NCBI RefSeq assembly: GCF_902460415.1 | Contig: NZ_CABPTY010000001.1 | Span: 778,275-842,274, forward strand | DNA from: Campylobacter_A concisus_Y | GTDB lineage: Bacteria; Campylobacterota; Campylobacteria; Campylobacterales; Campylobacteraceae | Length of the DNA: 64,000 nucleotides | Reading direction: 5' to 3' | Shown: positions 50,301 through 58,319 of the stretch, piece by piece | How positions within the stretch are numbered: the stretch's first letter is position 1 | Layout of the letters: each line of letters opens with the position of its first letter | The notes under the pieces: model-generated | Database searches by the model: none | Told to the model about the DNA's origin: nothing | What the model saw: the letters and a program-made list of their open reading frames with translations, nothing else | Translations under genes and position numbers: made by a program

Positions 50301-50345
50301 GGAGAAAATGAACCAATTAGAGCTTTATTACAATCAGCCGCTTAA
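47307..50345 (+). CDS. Type IIG restriction-modification enzyme with G10 tract
   Basis: This 1012-residue fused endonuclease/methyltransferase carries a PD-(D/E)xK nuclease near the N-terminus (Asp85 in KADGAIL, then Glu99-Leu-Lys101). An adenine-N6 methyltransferase has DPACGSGAFL at about 439-448 (SAM binding) and NPPY at about 544-547. A TaqI-C-like specificity domain follows (RPILRGRDIKRYDYEWAGLW; NTAYCITGENLKFLLAFLNS). It ends with a coiled region. Ten Gs at 50247-50256 encode GlyGlyGly in SDEIALITGGGEIDGI. With nine or eleven Gs the frame would stop within 15 bases. With ten it runs on 30 residues and overlaps the next gene. No separate specificity subunit is seen. Confidence 0.9.
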   Translation: MPIFNTKFLLTQDQDEEKLKKRYINLQMYQAKASDIKSFKEEKFQTQFLKDIFEDCLGYTLDTTNPTNFNLEREKKNETDGKKADGAILINGEVRCVIELKDQTTQHLDKTPSNRELSPVDQAFRYFISHENAKYVVVSNFNELRFYIGNKTTFEKFDLFTASFDEFKRLHLLLSFESISTDLPLKLKEKFATHEREISNKFYKDFSTFRLTLFKNICKNNTSVDKNRLLSLTQKLCDRFVFILFAEDRGLLRLRTIAEIKDKFQNQVTELSFYDFYKIYFKAIDEGSERLDIKRYNGGLFATDTELDGLKIDDSVLEAQFLSDYDFLSDIGVNILGHIFESSLNDLEELNAQINGDEFDAKQSKRKKDGIFYTPEFITEFIVENSLGALCKAKKDELGLDLNELLAPKNPKKLTKAESEIKDKIYAYREWLLSLKILDPACGSGAFLNQALEFLISEHGALDTYRKVYEGEGLGLYDIESTILENNLYGVDINADAVEIARLSLWLRTAAKGRVLTDLSKNLVAANSLLEFPFDFKFDVVIGNPPYVRQEAIKEQKPALQKYKAYSGTADLFVYFYELGITHLKENGLLGFICSNKFFRASYGKNLRKFILENTQITHIIDFTGVRVFEDASVDSAITIFKKIRADENSKFNFLASSTINLKMQKFIQIPQSTLTETNFTFLDNSKFELKSKIEKVARPLKDWGVNIYRGILTGLNEAFIVDSDTRDKILSTCIGDEREQTQKLIRPILRGRDIKRYDYEWAGLWLINIHNGYGTKPRINIDNFPKLKLYLDKFEPKLSNRSDKGATPYNLRNCAYLEEFEKEKILCARMVQSPKFAYDANNNIPDNTAYCITGENLKFLLAFLNSTAVYKIFNFFYAGGGLEGEIKINRLEILPIPQITPQNENLANEIINLVDEILKANEKIKLYEKHMPTLTLDEKLEAKENIDALNDKIKASDEKIDKLVFELYELTSDEIALITGGGEIDGITKIYIYILQRGENEPIRALLQSAA
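50247..50256 (+). repeat. Homopolymeric G10 tract (slippage site)
   Basis: Ten consecutive Gs close to the end of the R-M gene. Poly-G tracts of this length are the classical phase-variation devices in Campylobacter. In this case the three possible frames end at TAA 50269-50271 (nine Gs), 50345 (ten Gs, as here) and TGA 50261-50263 (eleven Gs), measured in present coordinates. Confidence 0.9.
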
Positions 50346-51402
50346 ATCAAGTAAATTTATCCCCAGAAAATACGAAATCATCTCGCCAAAGACGCTTATA
50401 ATAGGCGCCATTTCAAGTGGCAAAACAGCCCTTGTTTATGAGTTTTTGAGCCATTATAAAAGCGAAGAAAGACTTTATGTAAATTTAGACGATCTAAGGA
50501 TAGACAGAGCCTTGCTTTTAGCAAATTTAAAAGAATTTTTAGAAAAAAATGCTCAGATAAAGGTTCTTGCAGTTGAAAATTTACAAGCCGCCGACCTTAT
50601 AAATTTAGGCTTTTTAAAGGGTGCAACACTTGAAAATATCATCCTTACAAGCAAGGAATTTTCACTCACGATTGACGGCTTTGCTCGTATAAATTTAAAC
50701 TATCTCGATTACGAGGAATTTATACTATTTTTTAAGAAAAATTTGGATCAAGATCTGCTTTTTAGCTACTTTTTGGCTCACGGCAACGAGATAGCAAGTG
50801 CTTTTTTGGACTCCAGCGAGGTCACAGCTCACTTACAACAGCTCTTAAGAGCAAATTTAAGCGAGCAAAGTATTGCGATTTTAAAAGAATGTGCTCCAAA
50901 ATGCCACGATATGCTTAGTACTTTTGGTATCTACAAAAACCTAAAAGAGCAGATGAAAATCTCAAAAGATAGTGTCTATAACACAGTAGCCAGCCTTAAT
51001 GAAAATGGCTTTATAGAATTAGTACCAAATTTAGATGAGAGCAGCACGAGTAAAAAGCTCTACTTTACAAATTTTGCACTTCGCAACGCTTTATACCTAA
51101 AAAAGGATTTTTTAGCTGTCTTTGCAAATGTCGTTTTTTGCGAATTGCTTAAATTTAAAGATGAAATTTACTACACAAAAGAGATTGATTTCTTCCTTAA
51201 TAAAAGGAAGATCGCGATCATCTGTGTACCGTTTTCTGCACCAGAGATCATCTTTTTAAAATTTAAAAAACTCCACGCAAGCTTAAAAGAGCTGGGTGTA
51301 AGTAAGCTTCAGATAATCAGCGTCGCAAACCAAGCCGAGCTTAGCTTTGAGGGCATAAAATGCGAAATTTTGCCCTTTTCTAGGTGGAGTCTAGGTTTAT
51401 AA
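50308..51402 (+). CDS. AAA-family ATPase with DUF4143-like C-terminal part
   Basis: This 364-residue protein has Walker A GAISSGKTA at about residues 32-40, a hydrophobic Walker B-like strand IKVLAVENLQ, a winged-helix segment (MKISKDSVYNTVASLNENGF) and a C-terminal nuclease-like part (KEIDFFLNKRKIAIICVPF). This is the layout of the ATP_bind/DUF4143 proteins, whose role is unclear. The ATG has a good GGGGAGA ahead of it. It overlaps the R-M gene by 38 bases in another frame, so translation may be coupled to how the R-M frame ends. Confidence 0.8.
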   Translation: MNQLELYYNQPLKSSKFIPRKYEIISPKTLIIGAISSGKTALVYEFLSHYKSEERLYVNLDDLRIDRALLLANLKEFLEKNAQIKVLAVENLQAADLINLGFLKGATLENIILTSKEFSLTIDGFARINLNYLDYEEFILFFKKNLDQDLLFSYFLAHGNEIASAFLDSSEVTAHLQQLLRANLSEQSIAILKECAPKCHDMLSTFGIYKNLKEQMKISKDSVYNTVASLNENGFIELVPNLDESSTSKKLYFTNFALRNALYLKKDFLAVFANVVFCELLKFKDEIYYTKEIDFFLNKRKIAIICVPFSAPEIIFLKFKKLHASLKELGVSKLQIISVANQAELSFEGIKCEILPFSRWSLGL

Positions 51403-51452
51403 ATTTAAACCTTTATTTGATTATTGTTTTAAAAGCTTAAAGTAAAGAAGCT

Positions 51453-51458
51453 ATAATC
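51453..51458 (+). promoter_or_regulatory. -10 box of the periplasmic-protein/rnhB pair
   Basis: TATAAT in GAAGCTATAATCAAAA, 22 bases before the ATG at 51481. Confidence 0.6.
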
Positions 51459-51480
51459 AAAAAAACTATAAAGGACGGAC

Positions 51481-52335
51481 ATGAGAGCATTTATTGGGAT
51501 TTTTATACTTATAGTAGGTCTATTTGGCTATGAGATAAATCACGAAAACTGGGCAAAATTTTATAAATTTATTGGTGAGGCAAATGGTATAAAATTTGAA
51601 GTTTATATGAACTATTTTAAAGATGAATTTGAAAATTTTAAGCAAAGTAAGAGCTTTAAAGTGCCGGCCAAGATAAGCGGACATATCTTTTTTGATGGTA
51701 CAAAATACGACTACGAAAAAGGTAATCTTGAGCAAAATAGCAGTGAAATTTCGTCGCTAAATGCTGTATCTGATAAGATAAATTTAGACGTTAAAAATGA
51801 AAATGGCGAGCTAAAGGGCAAAATAATCGTTAAAAACAAAGCCTATAATGCGACTATCAAAAAAGAAAAAGAGTATGAAATGCTAAATATTGGCATCCAA
51901 ATGATTGAAGCAAATGGCACGAGATACGAAGCTATAATTAACGATATATTTGCCAAAGAATCGGCTAAAAAAAATAAGAATAAATTACTCTCGACGCTTT
52001 ATGACTTAAAAAGCGAACGTAAAAAATGGCCAAATAACCAATTTGAAAGCCTAGATAACATCTACTATATAAATGACAAAATAAAAAGCATCTGCACCTA
52101 TAAAAATAATAAAACTAGCTGCGATGTCGTCTTGCTTAAAACCAACAAAAAGCTAAAGTTAAAGCAGATTTTTAAAGATATGAACGACCCCCATCTAAAA
52201 GCAATCCTCGCAACAGCAGGCGTTAGCGAAAATTTTGTACTTTCGCCACTTGGGCTTACCTTTTTAAATGAGGAGCAAATTAGCGTGCCACTTGATGAGC
52301 TAAGACCTTACTTTAGCGATGAAATCGGACTTTAA
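51481..52335 (+). CDS. Exported protein with DUF3298-like C-terminus
   Basis: This 284-residue protein has a signal peptide (RAFIGIFILIVGLFG). The N-terminal part is beta-rich and lysine-rich. The C-terminal part (ILATAGVSENFVLSPLGLTF, LNEEQISVPLDELRPYFSDE) resembles the DUF3298 fold of RsiV-like proteins, seen also in lysozyme-sensing anti-sigma factors. No membrane anchor besides the signal. It ends TAATG, overlapping the rnhB start. Function unknown; envelope role likely. Confidence 0.65.
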   Translation: MRAFIGIFILIVGLFGYEINHENWAKFYKFIGEANGIKFEVYMNYFKDEFENFKQSKSFKVPAKISGHIFFDGTKYDYEKGNLEQNSSEISSLNAVSDKINLDVKNENGELKGKIIVKNKAYNATIKKEKEYEMLNIGIQMIEANGTRYEAIINDIFAKESAKKNKNKLLSTLYDLKSERKKWPNNQFESLDNIYYINDKIKSICTYKNNKTSCDVVLLKTNKKLKLKQIFKDMNDPHLKAILATAGVSENFVLSPLGLTFLNEEQISVPLDELRPYFSDEIGL

Positions 52336-52886
52336 TGGCAAAAATTTGTGGCATAGATGAAGCTGGGCGTGGGGCTTTAGCTGGGCCTTTAAGTGTAGCG
52401 GCCTGCGTGCTTAATAAAGAAATTTCAGGCTTAAACGACTCCAAAAAACTAACTGCAAAAAAGCGCGAGGAGCTTTTTAAAGAGATTATAAAAAGCTCAA
52501 ATTTTCTCATCATCTACTTCTCAAATGCGCAAATAGACGAACTTGGGCTAAGCGAGTGCTTAAGACGAGCGCTCAAAATTTTTAAGGCGCATTTTGAGGG
52601 TTTTGAGATCATTTATGATGGTAATTTAGACTATGGCGTTGGTATCACAACGATGATAAAAGCTGATAGCAAAGTCGCTGGGGTAAGCGCTGCTAGCATA
52701 TTAGCAAAGGTTAGCCGTGATAGTTTGATGAAAGGCTGGGATAAAATTTACTCAAAGTATGGCTTTGCTGGACACAAAGGATATGGCACAAAGGCGCATC
52801 TAGAAGCCATTGCTAAGTTTGGCTATTCAAGTCTTCATAGAAAAAGCTTTGTAGTAAAATCTTTTGAAAAATCTCTATTTGACTAA
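52335..52886 (+). CDS. rnhB: Ribonuclease HII
   Basis: 183 residues with the catalytic GIDEAGRGALAGPL (Asp8, Glu9), IIYDGNLDYGV, and IKADSKVAGVSAASILAKVSRD. It removes RNA from RNA-DNA hybrids and single ribonucleotides from DNA. It starts within TAATG of the preceding gene and is followed by a terminator. Confidence 0.96.
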   Translation: MAKICGIDEAGRGALAGPLSVAACVLNKEISGLNDSKKLTAKKREELFKEIIKSSNFLIIYFSNAQIDELGLSECLRRALKIFKAHFEGFEIIYDGNLDYGVGITTMIKADSKVAGVSAASILAKVSRDSLMKGWDKIYSKYGFAGHKGYGTKAHLEAIAKFGYSSLHRKSFVVKSFEKSLFD

Positions 52887-52892
52887 GATTAA

Positions 52893-52933
52893 TTATCTAA
52901 GCATCAAATAGATGCCTAGATAACGCCTTTTTT
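52893..52933 (+). terminator. Terminator after rnhB
   Basis: A 13-bp stem with one mismatch: TTATCTAAGCATC / GATGCCTAGATAA (52893-52905, 52911-52923), followed by CGCCTTTTTT. The run overlaps the stop of convergent tpx. Confidence 0.85.
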
Positions 52934-53456
52934 AATGGCAGCCACAACCGCAACTACCGCTACTTTTAATAGCATCAAATACTGCATCGTAGTTTGGCTC
53001 TTCTGTCACTTCAGGGACGATTTGTTTGTGAATTATTACGCCATCATTGATGACAAATACCGCTCTTGCAAGTAGCCCTTTTAGCGGGCCATCGCTCATT
53101 AAAACGCCATAGTTTTTAGCAAATTCTCTGTATCTAAAGTCGCTTCCAACACATAAATTTTCTATGCCTTCAGTCGTGCAAAATCTCCCCATCGCAAATG
53201 GTAAATCATTTGAGATGATGCTTAGTTTTACACCATGTTTGCCAGCTACTTTTTCGTTAAATTTACGAGCCTCTGCTGCGCAAACGCCAGTATCAAGTGA
53301 TGGCAAGCAGACAAGTACTTCTACACCATTACTTCCGCCTACACTAAACTCGCTAAGATCTTGTGCTACGACTTTTGCTTCAGGCGCATAAGAGCCTACA
53401 AAGACCTCGTTTCCACTTAAATTTACCTCACTACCTTTAAATTTTGTAGTTGCCAT
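52932..53456 (-). CDS. tpx: Thiol peroxidase with a CGCGCH tail
   Basis: 174 residues of the atypical 2-Cys peroxiredoxin Tpx group. The peroxidatic cysteine is in PSLDTGVCAAEARKFN, the resolving cysteine in FAMGRFCTTEGIENL. It reduces hydroperoxides using thioredoxin in the periplasm or cytoplasm. Unlike E. coli Tpx, it ends in SSGSCGCGCH, a cysteine- and histidine-rich tail that looks like a metal site. It begins 14 bases after the gene for the PLP enzyme, on the same strand. Confidence 0.93.
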   Translation of the reverse strand: MATTKFKGSEVNLSGNEVFVGSYAPEAKVVAQDLSEFSVGGSNGVEVLVCLPSLDTGVCAAEARKFNEKVAGKHGVKLSIISNDLPFAMGRFCTTEGIENLCVGSDFRYREFAKNYGVLMSDGPLKGLLARAVFVINDGVIIHKQIVPEVTEEPNYDAVFDAIKSSGSCGCGCH

Positions 53457-53470
53457 ATTTATCTCCTTTA

Positions 53471-54613
53471 TTATTTTTTTGCTTTTTTAAATGCTTGATC
53501 AAGATCTGCTATTAGATCATCAGCGTTTTCGATACCGATTGCTAATCGAAGCAAGTTTTGCTTTATGCCGATCTTATCTAGCACCTCTTTTGGATACGCC
53601 TCATGCGTCATCGTTGCAGGCCTGCAAATGAGGCTTTCTACGCCACCAAGACTTACCGCTAGATCAAAAATTTCTAGCGATTTTACAAATTTATTTACAT
53701 CATATTTTTCATCAAGCTCAAATGAGATGAGCGCGCCAATGTCGCTTGCTTGAGCTGCTTGTATCTTTGCCTCTTGCTCGCTATATGAGCCAGCAAAATG
53801 CACCACGCTAACAGCGTCATTATTCTGCAAAAATTTGATTATTTTATGGGTATTTTGCGTTTGCCTATCAAACCTAACGCTAAGCGTTTTAAGCCCACGT
53901 ATTAGGTAGTATGCGTCCATCGGGCTGATGATGCCACCAAGCGTGTTTTTAGCAAACTTTATCTTCTCAGCCAAAGCATCGTCGTTTAGCGTGACAATAC
54001 CAGCGATCACGTCAGCGTGTCCGCCGATATATTTTGTAGCACTATAAACCACGATATCAGCTCCATGATCAAGCACTCTTTGATAATAAGGCGTTAAAAA
54101 TGTGTTATCCACGATGACTAGAGCGCCTTTTTTGTGAGCGATCTTTGAAATTCTAGCGATATCTGTCACTCTTAAGAGGGGATTTGACGGAGTTTCGATA
54201 AATATCGCCGCCACGTCGTCACTTATATCATCTTCGCTTAAAAAATTTAGATCATCTATAAATTCGCTCTTTATGCCGTGGCTTTCAAAAACGGTTGTAA
54301 CATATCTATAAGTGCCGCCATAGACGTTACTATTTAGCAGAACCTTTCGCCCAGTTTTTATAAGGCTAAGTGCGGCTGCTGTTGCTGCCATGCCTGAGCC
54401 AAAGCTAAATGCGTATTTGCTGGCTTCAACCTTTGCAAAAATTTCATCAAATGCTTTTTTGGTTGGGTTGCTACCACGAGAATATGCAAATTCTTGAAAA
54501 TTTTCAAGATCATCTTGCACAAATGTACTTGCTAAAAAAATAGGCGGAATGACAGCTTTATTTGGATTATTTTTAGCTTCAATGCCTTTTACGATCAAGG
54601 TATCAAGTTTCAT
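53471..54613 (-). CDS. metB: Cys/Met-metabolism PLP enzyme (cystathionine gamma-synthase or gamma-lyase type)
   Basis: 380 residues. The PLP lysine lies in VYSATKYIGGHADVI, with ETPSNPLLRVTDI, VDNTFLTPYYQRVLDHGAD and SLGGVESLICRPATMTH as family marks. The group makes or breaks cystathionine. I prefer the metB name only as the closest common label; O-acetylhomoserine sulfhydrylase or gamma-lyase activity cannot be excluded. It is followed directly by tpx. Confidence 0.85.
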   Translation of the reverse strand: MKLDTLIVKGIEAKNNPNKAVIPPIFLASTFVQDDLENFQEFAYSRGSNPTKKAFDEIFAKVEASKYAFSFGSGMAATAAALSLIKTGRKVLLNSNVYGGTYRYVTTVFESHGIKSEFIDDLNFLSEDDISDDVAAIFIETPSNPLLRVTDIARISKIAHKKGALVIVDNTFLTPYYQRVLDHGADIVVYSATKYIGGHADVIAGIVTLNDDALAEKIKFAKNTLGGIISPMDAYYLIRGLKTLSVRFDRQTQNTHKIIKFLQNNDAVSVVHFAGSYSEQEAKIQAAQASDIGALISFELDEKYDVNKFVKSLEIFDLAVSLGGVESLICRPATMTHEAYPKEVLDKIGIKQNLLRLAIGIENADDLIADLDQAFKKAKK

Positions 54614-54829
54614 AAATTTCCTTTTAAAATTTTATGAAATCTTACATAATAAAGATTAATCTTCCCCAAACCCACCCAAAACGTAGCTAAATCAGTAAGT
54701 GGTAGTAACATTTATTTTTAAGAATACATTTTTTAAATTGCTGGGATAAATTTAAGCTTTTGCTCTCTCCCCGCAAGCCTAATAAATTTTTCTTTTTACT
54801 CGCCTTTAGCTACATTTCCACCATAAATT

Positions 54830-55288
54830 TTACTCTACAAGATCAACTTGCCAGTTTGCCTCTTGCAGCTTCATATCTAGCTCTCTGATCTCTTTGGATA
54901 GCTCGTCTATTTGCTTTTGAAGCATAGCCACATCAATACTACTTAAAATTTTTATCTCACTATTTGAGTAAAGATCGACCTTTTGGCTTGCGCTTTTGGC
55001 AAAATCCCTAAGCACGCTTACTTTTTGGCTTAGCGTATCTTTTTTAGCGATCATTTCAGTTAGGCTCGCGCCTTCAAATTTTGCACTTGAGTTTGTTAAA
55101 TTTATAGCCAAGATCAGCCTAAATAGCTCATCGCTTAGCCTATCAAGCTCTTTTAAAAGAAGCTTTGGATCTTCGCTAGGTCTTTCATTTTCTTGCATTT
55201 TTGCATTATCAAGCAACCTACCTTTTAGCTGCTCTAAACGTTTTTGTGTATCGGCTCTTAAAATGAGAGCCTGAGCTAATTTCATCAT
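54830..55288 (-). CDS. DIP1984 family protein
   Basis: 152 residues, all helical, with the DIP1984 pattern: KLAQALILRADTQKRLEQLK, RLLDNAKMQENERPSEDP, INLTNSSAKFEG, and the terminal KLQEANWQVDLVE. Function is unknown; the family has also been called septicolysin-like. It stands alone, with a minus-strand -10 box at 55327-55332. Confidence 0.85.
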   Translation of the reverse strand: MMKLAQALILRADTQKRLEQLKGRLLDNAKMQENERPSEDPKLLLKELDRLSDELFRLILAINLTNSSAKFEGASLTEMIAKKDTLSQKVSVLRDFAKSASQKVDLYSNSEIKILSSIDVAMLQKQIDELSKEIRELDMKLQEANWQVDLVE

Positions 55289-55326
55289 TTTTCCTTTTGA
55301 AATATTAAATTGAGAGAAAATTTCAA

Positions 55327-55332
55327 ATTATA
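55327..55332 (-). promoter_or_regulatory. -10 box of the DIP1984 gene
   Basis: Minus-strand TATAAT, 39 bases before the ATG. It lies back to back with the plus-strand TATAAT of malY 17 bases away, a divergent pair. Confidence 0.45.
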
Positions 55333-55348
55333 TTAGTATCTTTTGGGT

Positions 55349-55354
55349 TATAAT
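55349..55354 (+). promoter_or_regulatory. -10 box of the malY/patB-like gene
   Basis: TATAAT in GGGTTATAATTGATT, 30 bases before the ATG, with TTAAGGAAA as RBS. Confidence 0.55.
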
Positions 55355-55384
55355 TGATTTAAAATTTTATTTTAAGGAAAAGCT

Positions 55385-56551
55385 ATGAAGTACGATTTTG
55401 ATACGCTTATTAGCAGAGATGGCACTAACTCATCAAAATGGCGAATGAAAAACGATGTTTTGCCAATGTGGGTTGCTGATATGGATTTTAAGGCTGCACC
55501 TGAAATTTTAAATGCCCTACAAAAGCGTCTTGATAATGGCGTCTTTGGCTACTCATTCATTCCAGAAGAGTGGAATGAAGCGATTAAAGGCTGGTGGAAA
55601 AGGCGTCATGATGTTAGCTTTGAAAACGATTGGATGTGCTTTTGCACTGGTGTTATACCAGCGATTTCAACTGCTATTAGAAGATTTAGTAATCCAGGAG
55701 ATCAAATTTTAGTTCAAGCTCCTGTCTATCACGTATTTTTTAACTGCATTAAAAATAATGGCCGTGAAATTTTATCAAATGACCTTATCTATAAAGATGG
55801 CTCTTATGAGATTGATTTTGAAGACCTTGAAGCAAAGCTAGCTCAACCACTAACAACTATGATGCTTCTTTGTAATCCTCACAATCCAATAGGAAAAATT
55901 TGGGACAAAGAGACGCTTAAAAAAATAGGCGAGCTTTGCTATAAGCATGATGTTTTGGTTATCAGCGATGAGATCCACTGCGACATAACTGATCCTGGTC
56001 TAAGCTATGTGCCATTTATCAGCGTTAGTGAAGAGTGTAAAAATAACTCAATCACATGCATCTCACCTACAAAAGCTTTTAATATCGCAGGACTTCAAAG
56101 CTCAGCCATCATCACGCCAAATGAGCAAATACGTGCCAGAATAAATGCAGCTGTAAATTATGATGAGATAGGTGAGGCAAACGCATTTGCGATAACTGCG
56201 ACAATAGCGGCATTTAACGATAGCCAAACATGGCTTGATGAGCTTAGAAATTATCTCTTTGAAAACAAAAAAATCGTTATAAATTTCATAAAAGAGCAAA
56301 ATTTGCCAGTAAAACTTCTGCCTTCAAATGCGACTTATCTTTTATGGCTTGATTGCAGCGCGTTTTGCGAGGATTCAAGCGACTTTATGAATTTCTTGCG
56401 TGATAAAGCTGGACTTTGGCTAAATGACGGCAATGCTTACAGGGGAGATAGATTTTTCCTCCGTATGAACATAGCAACCCAAAGAGCCAGAGTGCTTGAG
56501 GGGCTAAAACGCTTACAAAATGGTATAAATTTATACACTTCAAAAAGATAA
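55385..56551 (+). CDS. patB: MalY/PatB family C-S lyase / aminotransferase
   Basis: 388 residues of the class I/II aminotransferase fold: PMWVADMDFKAAPEILNAL near the N-terminus is the MalY/PatB hallmark, followed by LLCNPHNPIGKIW, VISDEIHCDI and the PLP lysine in ISPTKAFNIAGLQSS. These enzymes split cystathionine or cysteine conjugates to pyruvate, ammonia and a thiol. It may act with the Cys/Met enzyme encoded 1 kb away. The gene symbol is provisional. Confidence 0.88.
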   Translation: MKYDFDTLISRDGTNSSKWRMKNDVLPMWVADMDFKAAPEILNALQKRLDNGVFGYSFIPEEWNEAIKGWWKRRHDVSFENDWMCFCTGVIPAISTAIRRFSNPGDQILVQAPVYHVFFNCIKNNGREILSNDLIYKDGSYEIDFEDLEAKLAQPLTTMMLLCNPHNPIGKIWDKETLKKIGELCYKHDVLVISDEIHCDITDPGLSYVPFISVSEECKNNSITCISPTKAFNIAGLQSSAIITPNEQIRARINAAVNYDEIGEANAFAITATIAAFNDSQTWLDELRNYLFENKKIVINFIKEQNLPVKLLPSNATYLLWLDCSAFCEDSSDFMNFLRDKAGLWLNDGNAYRGDRFFLRMNIATQRARVLEGLKRLQNGINLYTSKR

Positions 56552-57014
56552 ATTGAGTAAATTTGGCTGGGTGGCTTTTGAATTTTAAGCTACTCCTGCC
56601 TGATATTGATACAGCTTGGGGCATTTTTGAAACAGTGAACATTGCCCCCCCACCACCATTTTTTAACATCAAATCAAGTTTTGCTGATAAATTTAAAGGC
56701 AAGATGGCCTACGCTAGTTTTTGTTTAGTTGCTTTAAATTTAAGCATAAAACCGCTTAGCCATAATAGGGCAGATCGATAAAAAGAGTAATTTGTACCTT
56801 TTTGAATTGGTAAAGATCGCGTTCATAGCTCATAAATTTAGCAGTGGCTTTAAAATTTTTAATAAAGTAGAAATTTGATATTCTGGCTTTAAATTTAAGA
56901 GAAATTGTTTGCTAAAACAAAATTTTGAGCCATTTTTGAAGTTGTGCTTTCTTTTAAAACAAGGTAGTTTTTTGCTAATAAATTTGATGATTTTAAAAAT
57001 TTAGATAAAAGCAG
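56552..57014. other. Interval with possible gene remnant, no intact gene
   Basis: About 490 bases. Left half (56563-56790) translates on either strand into short unlike-protein sequences; on the minus strand KNGGGGAMFTVSKMPQAVSI looks slightly more like protein. A C7 run is at 56645-56651. The right half is AT-rich with repeated AAATTT words. I see no start, RBS or family that would make a gene. Confidence 0.4.
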
Positions 57015-57023
57015 AAATTTAAA

Positions 57024-57040
57024 GGCGGGAAAGCCCCGCC
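57024..57040 (-). terminator. Terminator of sodB
   Basis: Stem GGCGGG / CCCGCC (57024-57029, 57035-57040), 5-base loop. On the minus strand it is followed by TTTAAATTT. It lies 6 bases after the sodB stop. Confidence 0.8.
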
Positions 57041-57045
57041 AGATA

Positions 57046-57663
57046 TTATTTATGAAGCTCTTTTGTATAAAACTCAACTGAGCCAAGGCCCTCCTTTAGT
57101 GCCCACTCGTAAGCTTTGCTTACAAATTCCCAGTTTATGTTCTCATAAAATGTCTCTAGGTATTTTGGGCGAGCGTTGAAGTTGTCGATGTAGTAAGCGT
57201 GCTCCCAAACATCAACGACTAGAAGTGGCACTTTGCCGTCACTCACTGGAGTTTTTGCATTGCTAGTTTGTACAATCTCTAGCTTTTTACTGCTTGGATC
57301 AAATACAAGCCACGCCCAGCCTGAGCCAAAAAGCGTTGTAGCTGCTTTTAAAAATTCCTCTTTGAAATTTGCGAAATTTGCCTCGATCGCAGCTTTTAGC
57401 TCGCTTGACATCTCGCTTTTTTTAGCGATGCAGTCCCAGTAAAAGTCGTGGTTATAAACTTGAGCAACGTTGTTGTAAAGCCCACCTTCGCTATTTTTTA
57501 GGATCTCGTAAAATGATGCGTCAGCAAATTTTGTATCTTTTATAAGATTGTTTAAATTTGCTACGTAAGTTGCATGATGCTTGCCGTAGTGGTATTCACA
57601 GGTTTTTACGCTAACTACTGCATTGCTATTTGCATCAAATGGAAGTTTTCTAAGTTCAAACAT
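57046..57663 (-). CDS. sodB: Superoxide dismutase [Fe]
   Basis: 205 residues: FELRKLPFDANSNAVVSVKT, HHATYVANLNNLIKDTKF (metal His), NHDFYWDC (metal His) and DVWEHAYYIDNF (Asp and His ligands). The residues fit the Fe/Mn family, Fe type in Campylobacter. It protects a microaerophile from superoxide. -10 box at 57698-57703. Confidence 0.96.
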   Translation of the reverse strand: MFELRKLPFDANSNAVVSVKTCEYHYGKHHATYVANLNNLIKDTKFADASFYEILKNSEGGLYNNVAQVYNHDFYWDCIAKKSEMSSELKAAIEANFANFKEEFLKAATTLFGSGWAWLVFDPSSKKLEIVQTSNAKTPVSDGKVPLLVVDVWEHAYYIDNFNARPKYLETFYENINWEFVSKAYEWALKEGLGSVEFYTKELHK

Positions 57664-57697
57664 AATAATTCCTTAATAATAAAATTTGTTGTTTCGT

Positions 57698-57703
57698 ATT
57701 ATA
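57698..57703 (-). promoter_or_regulatory. -10 box of sodB
   Basis: Minus-strand TATAAT in GGCTATAATACGAAA, 35 bases before the ATG. Confidence 0.6.
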
Positions 57704-57732
57704 GCCATAAAAAATTAATAAATAAAAATCTT

Positions 57733-57766
57733 TTAAATTTAGCCGCAAAATATAGGCTAAATTTAA
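57733..57766 (-). terminator. Hairpin TTAAATTTAGCC, terminator-like
   Basis: A perfect 12-bp stem TTAAATTTAGCC / GGCTAAATTTAA (57733-57744, 57755-57766). It is of the same class as the hairpins at 72-105 and 61044-61071. It lies upstream of sodB, so it would end a minus-strand transcript coming from the sequence gap. No such gene is visible. Confidence 0.45.
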
Positions 57767-57930
57767 GCAAACCTAAACTTACATTTTTTAGCTGGCTTTT
57801 AAGCTTATGAAAAAGCAAACTTAGAGCAAAATATCCCATGCATTTGTTTAAATGGATTCAAAAATTTATTAAAAGTAAAAATAAAATAAATTTTATGTGT
57901 AAAAAAGTAACAAATATACTTTAAAAGTTT

Positions 57931-58232
57931 NNNNNNNNNNNNNNNNNNNNNNNNNNNNNNNNNNNNNNNNNNNNNNNNNNNNNNNNNNNNNNNNNNNNNN
58001 NNNNNNNNNNNNNNNNNNNNNNNNNNNNNNNNNNNNNNNNNNNNNNNNNNNNNNNNNNNNNNNNNNNNNNNNNNNNNNNNNNNNNNNNNNNNNNNNNNNN
58101 NNNNNNNNNNNNNNNNNNNNNNNNNNNNNNNNNNNNNNNNNNNNNNNNNNNNNNNNNNNNNNNNNNNNNNNNNNNNNNNNNNNNNNNNNNNNNNNNNNNN
58201 NNNNNNNNNNNNNNNNNNNNNNNNNNNNNNNN
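57931..58232. other. Assembly gap (run of Ns)
   Basis: 302 unresolved bases. Its left flank is non-coding and AT-rich (57767-57930, no gene seen). Its right flank begins with an inverted copy of dctP sequence. Confidence 1.
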
Positions 58233-58319
58233 ACTTGTGGGTTGCCACCAACTACTTTAATTTGTTCTTCAAGTACCTTTGAGCTTTGGATTCTAAATTT
58301 TTGTCCTTTTGCAGCTTCT
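58233..58319. repeat. Inverted copy of 58688-58774 (dctP), abutting the gap
   Basis: The 87 bases are the reverse complement of 58688-58774 with a single mismatch (58314 versus 58693). The segment ends exactly where true dctP reading (ACACCAAAGGGC) begins. It is most likely a chimeric contig end, less likely part of a second, inverted dctP copy. Confidence 0.9.

Noticed and set aside
50308..50345. Slippage fusing the R-M enzyme to the ATPase
   Set aside because: The frame that would match the ATPase (nine Gs) meets TAA at 50269-50271 before reaching it.
56563..56781. Small gene of 72 residues right of patB
   Set aside because: No RBS, odd composition (Pro/Phe run from the C7 tract), and the opposite strand reads equally well.
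58242..58319. N-terminus of dctP starting at ATG 58242
   Set aside because: It is translated from the inverted copy of the dctP middle and has no signal peptide; it is an artefact.
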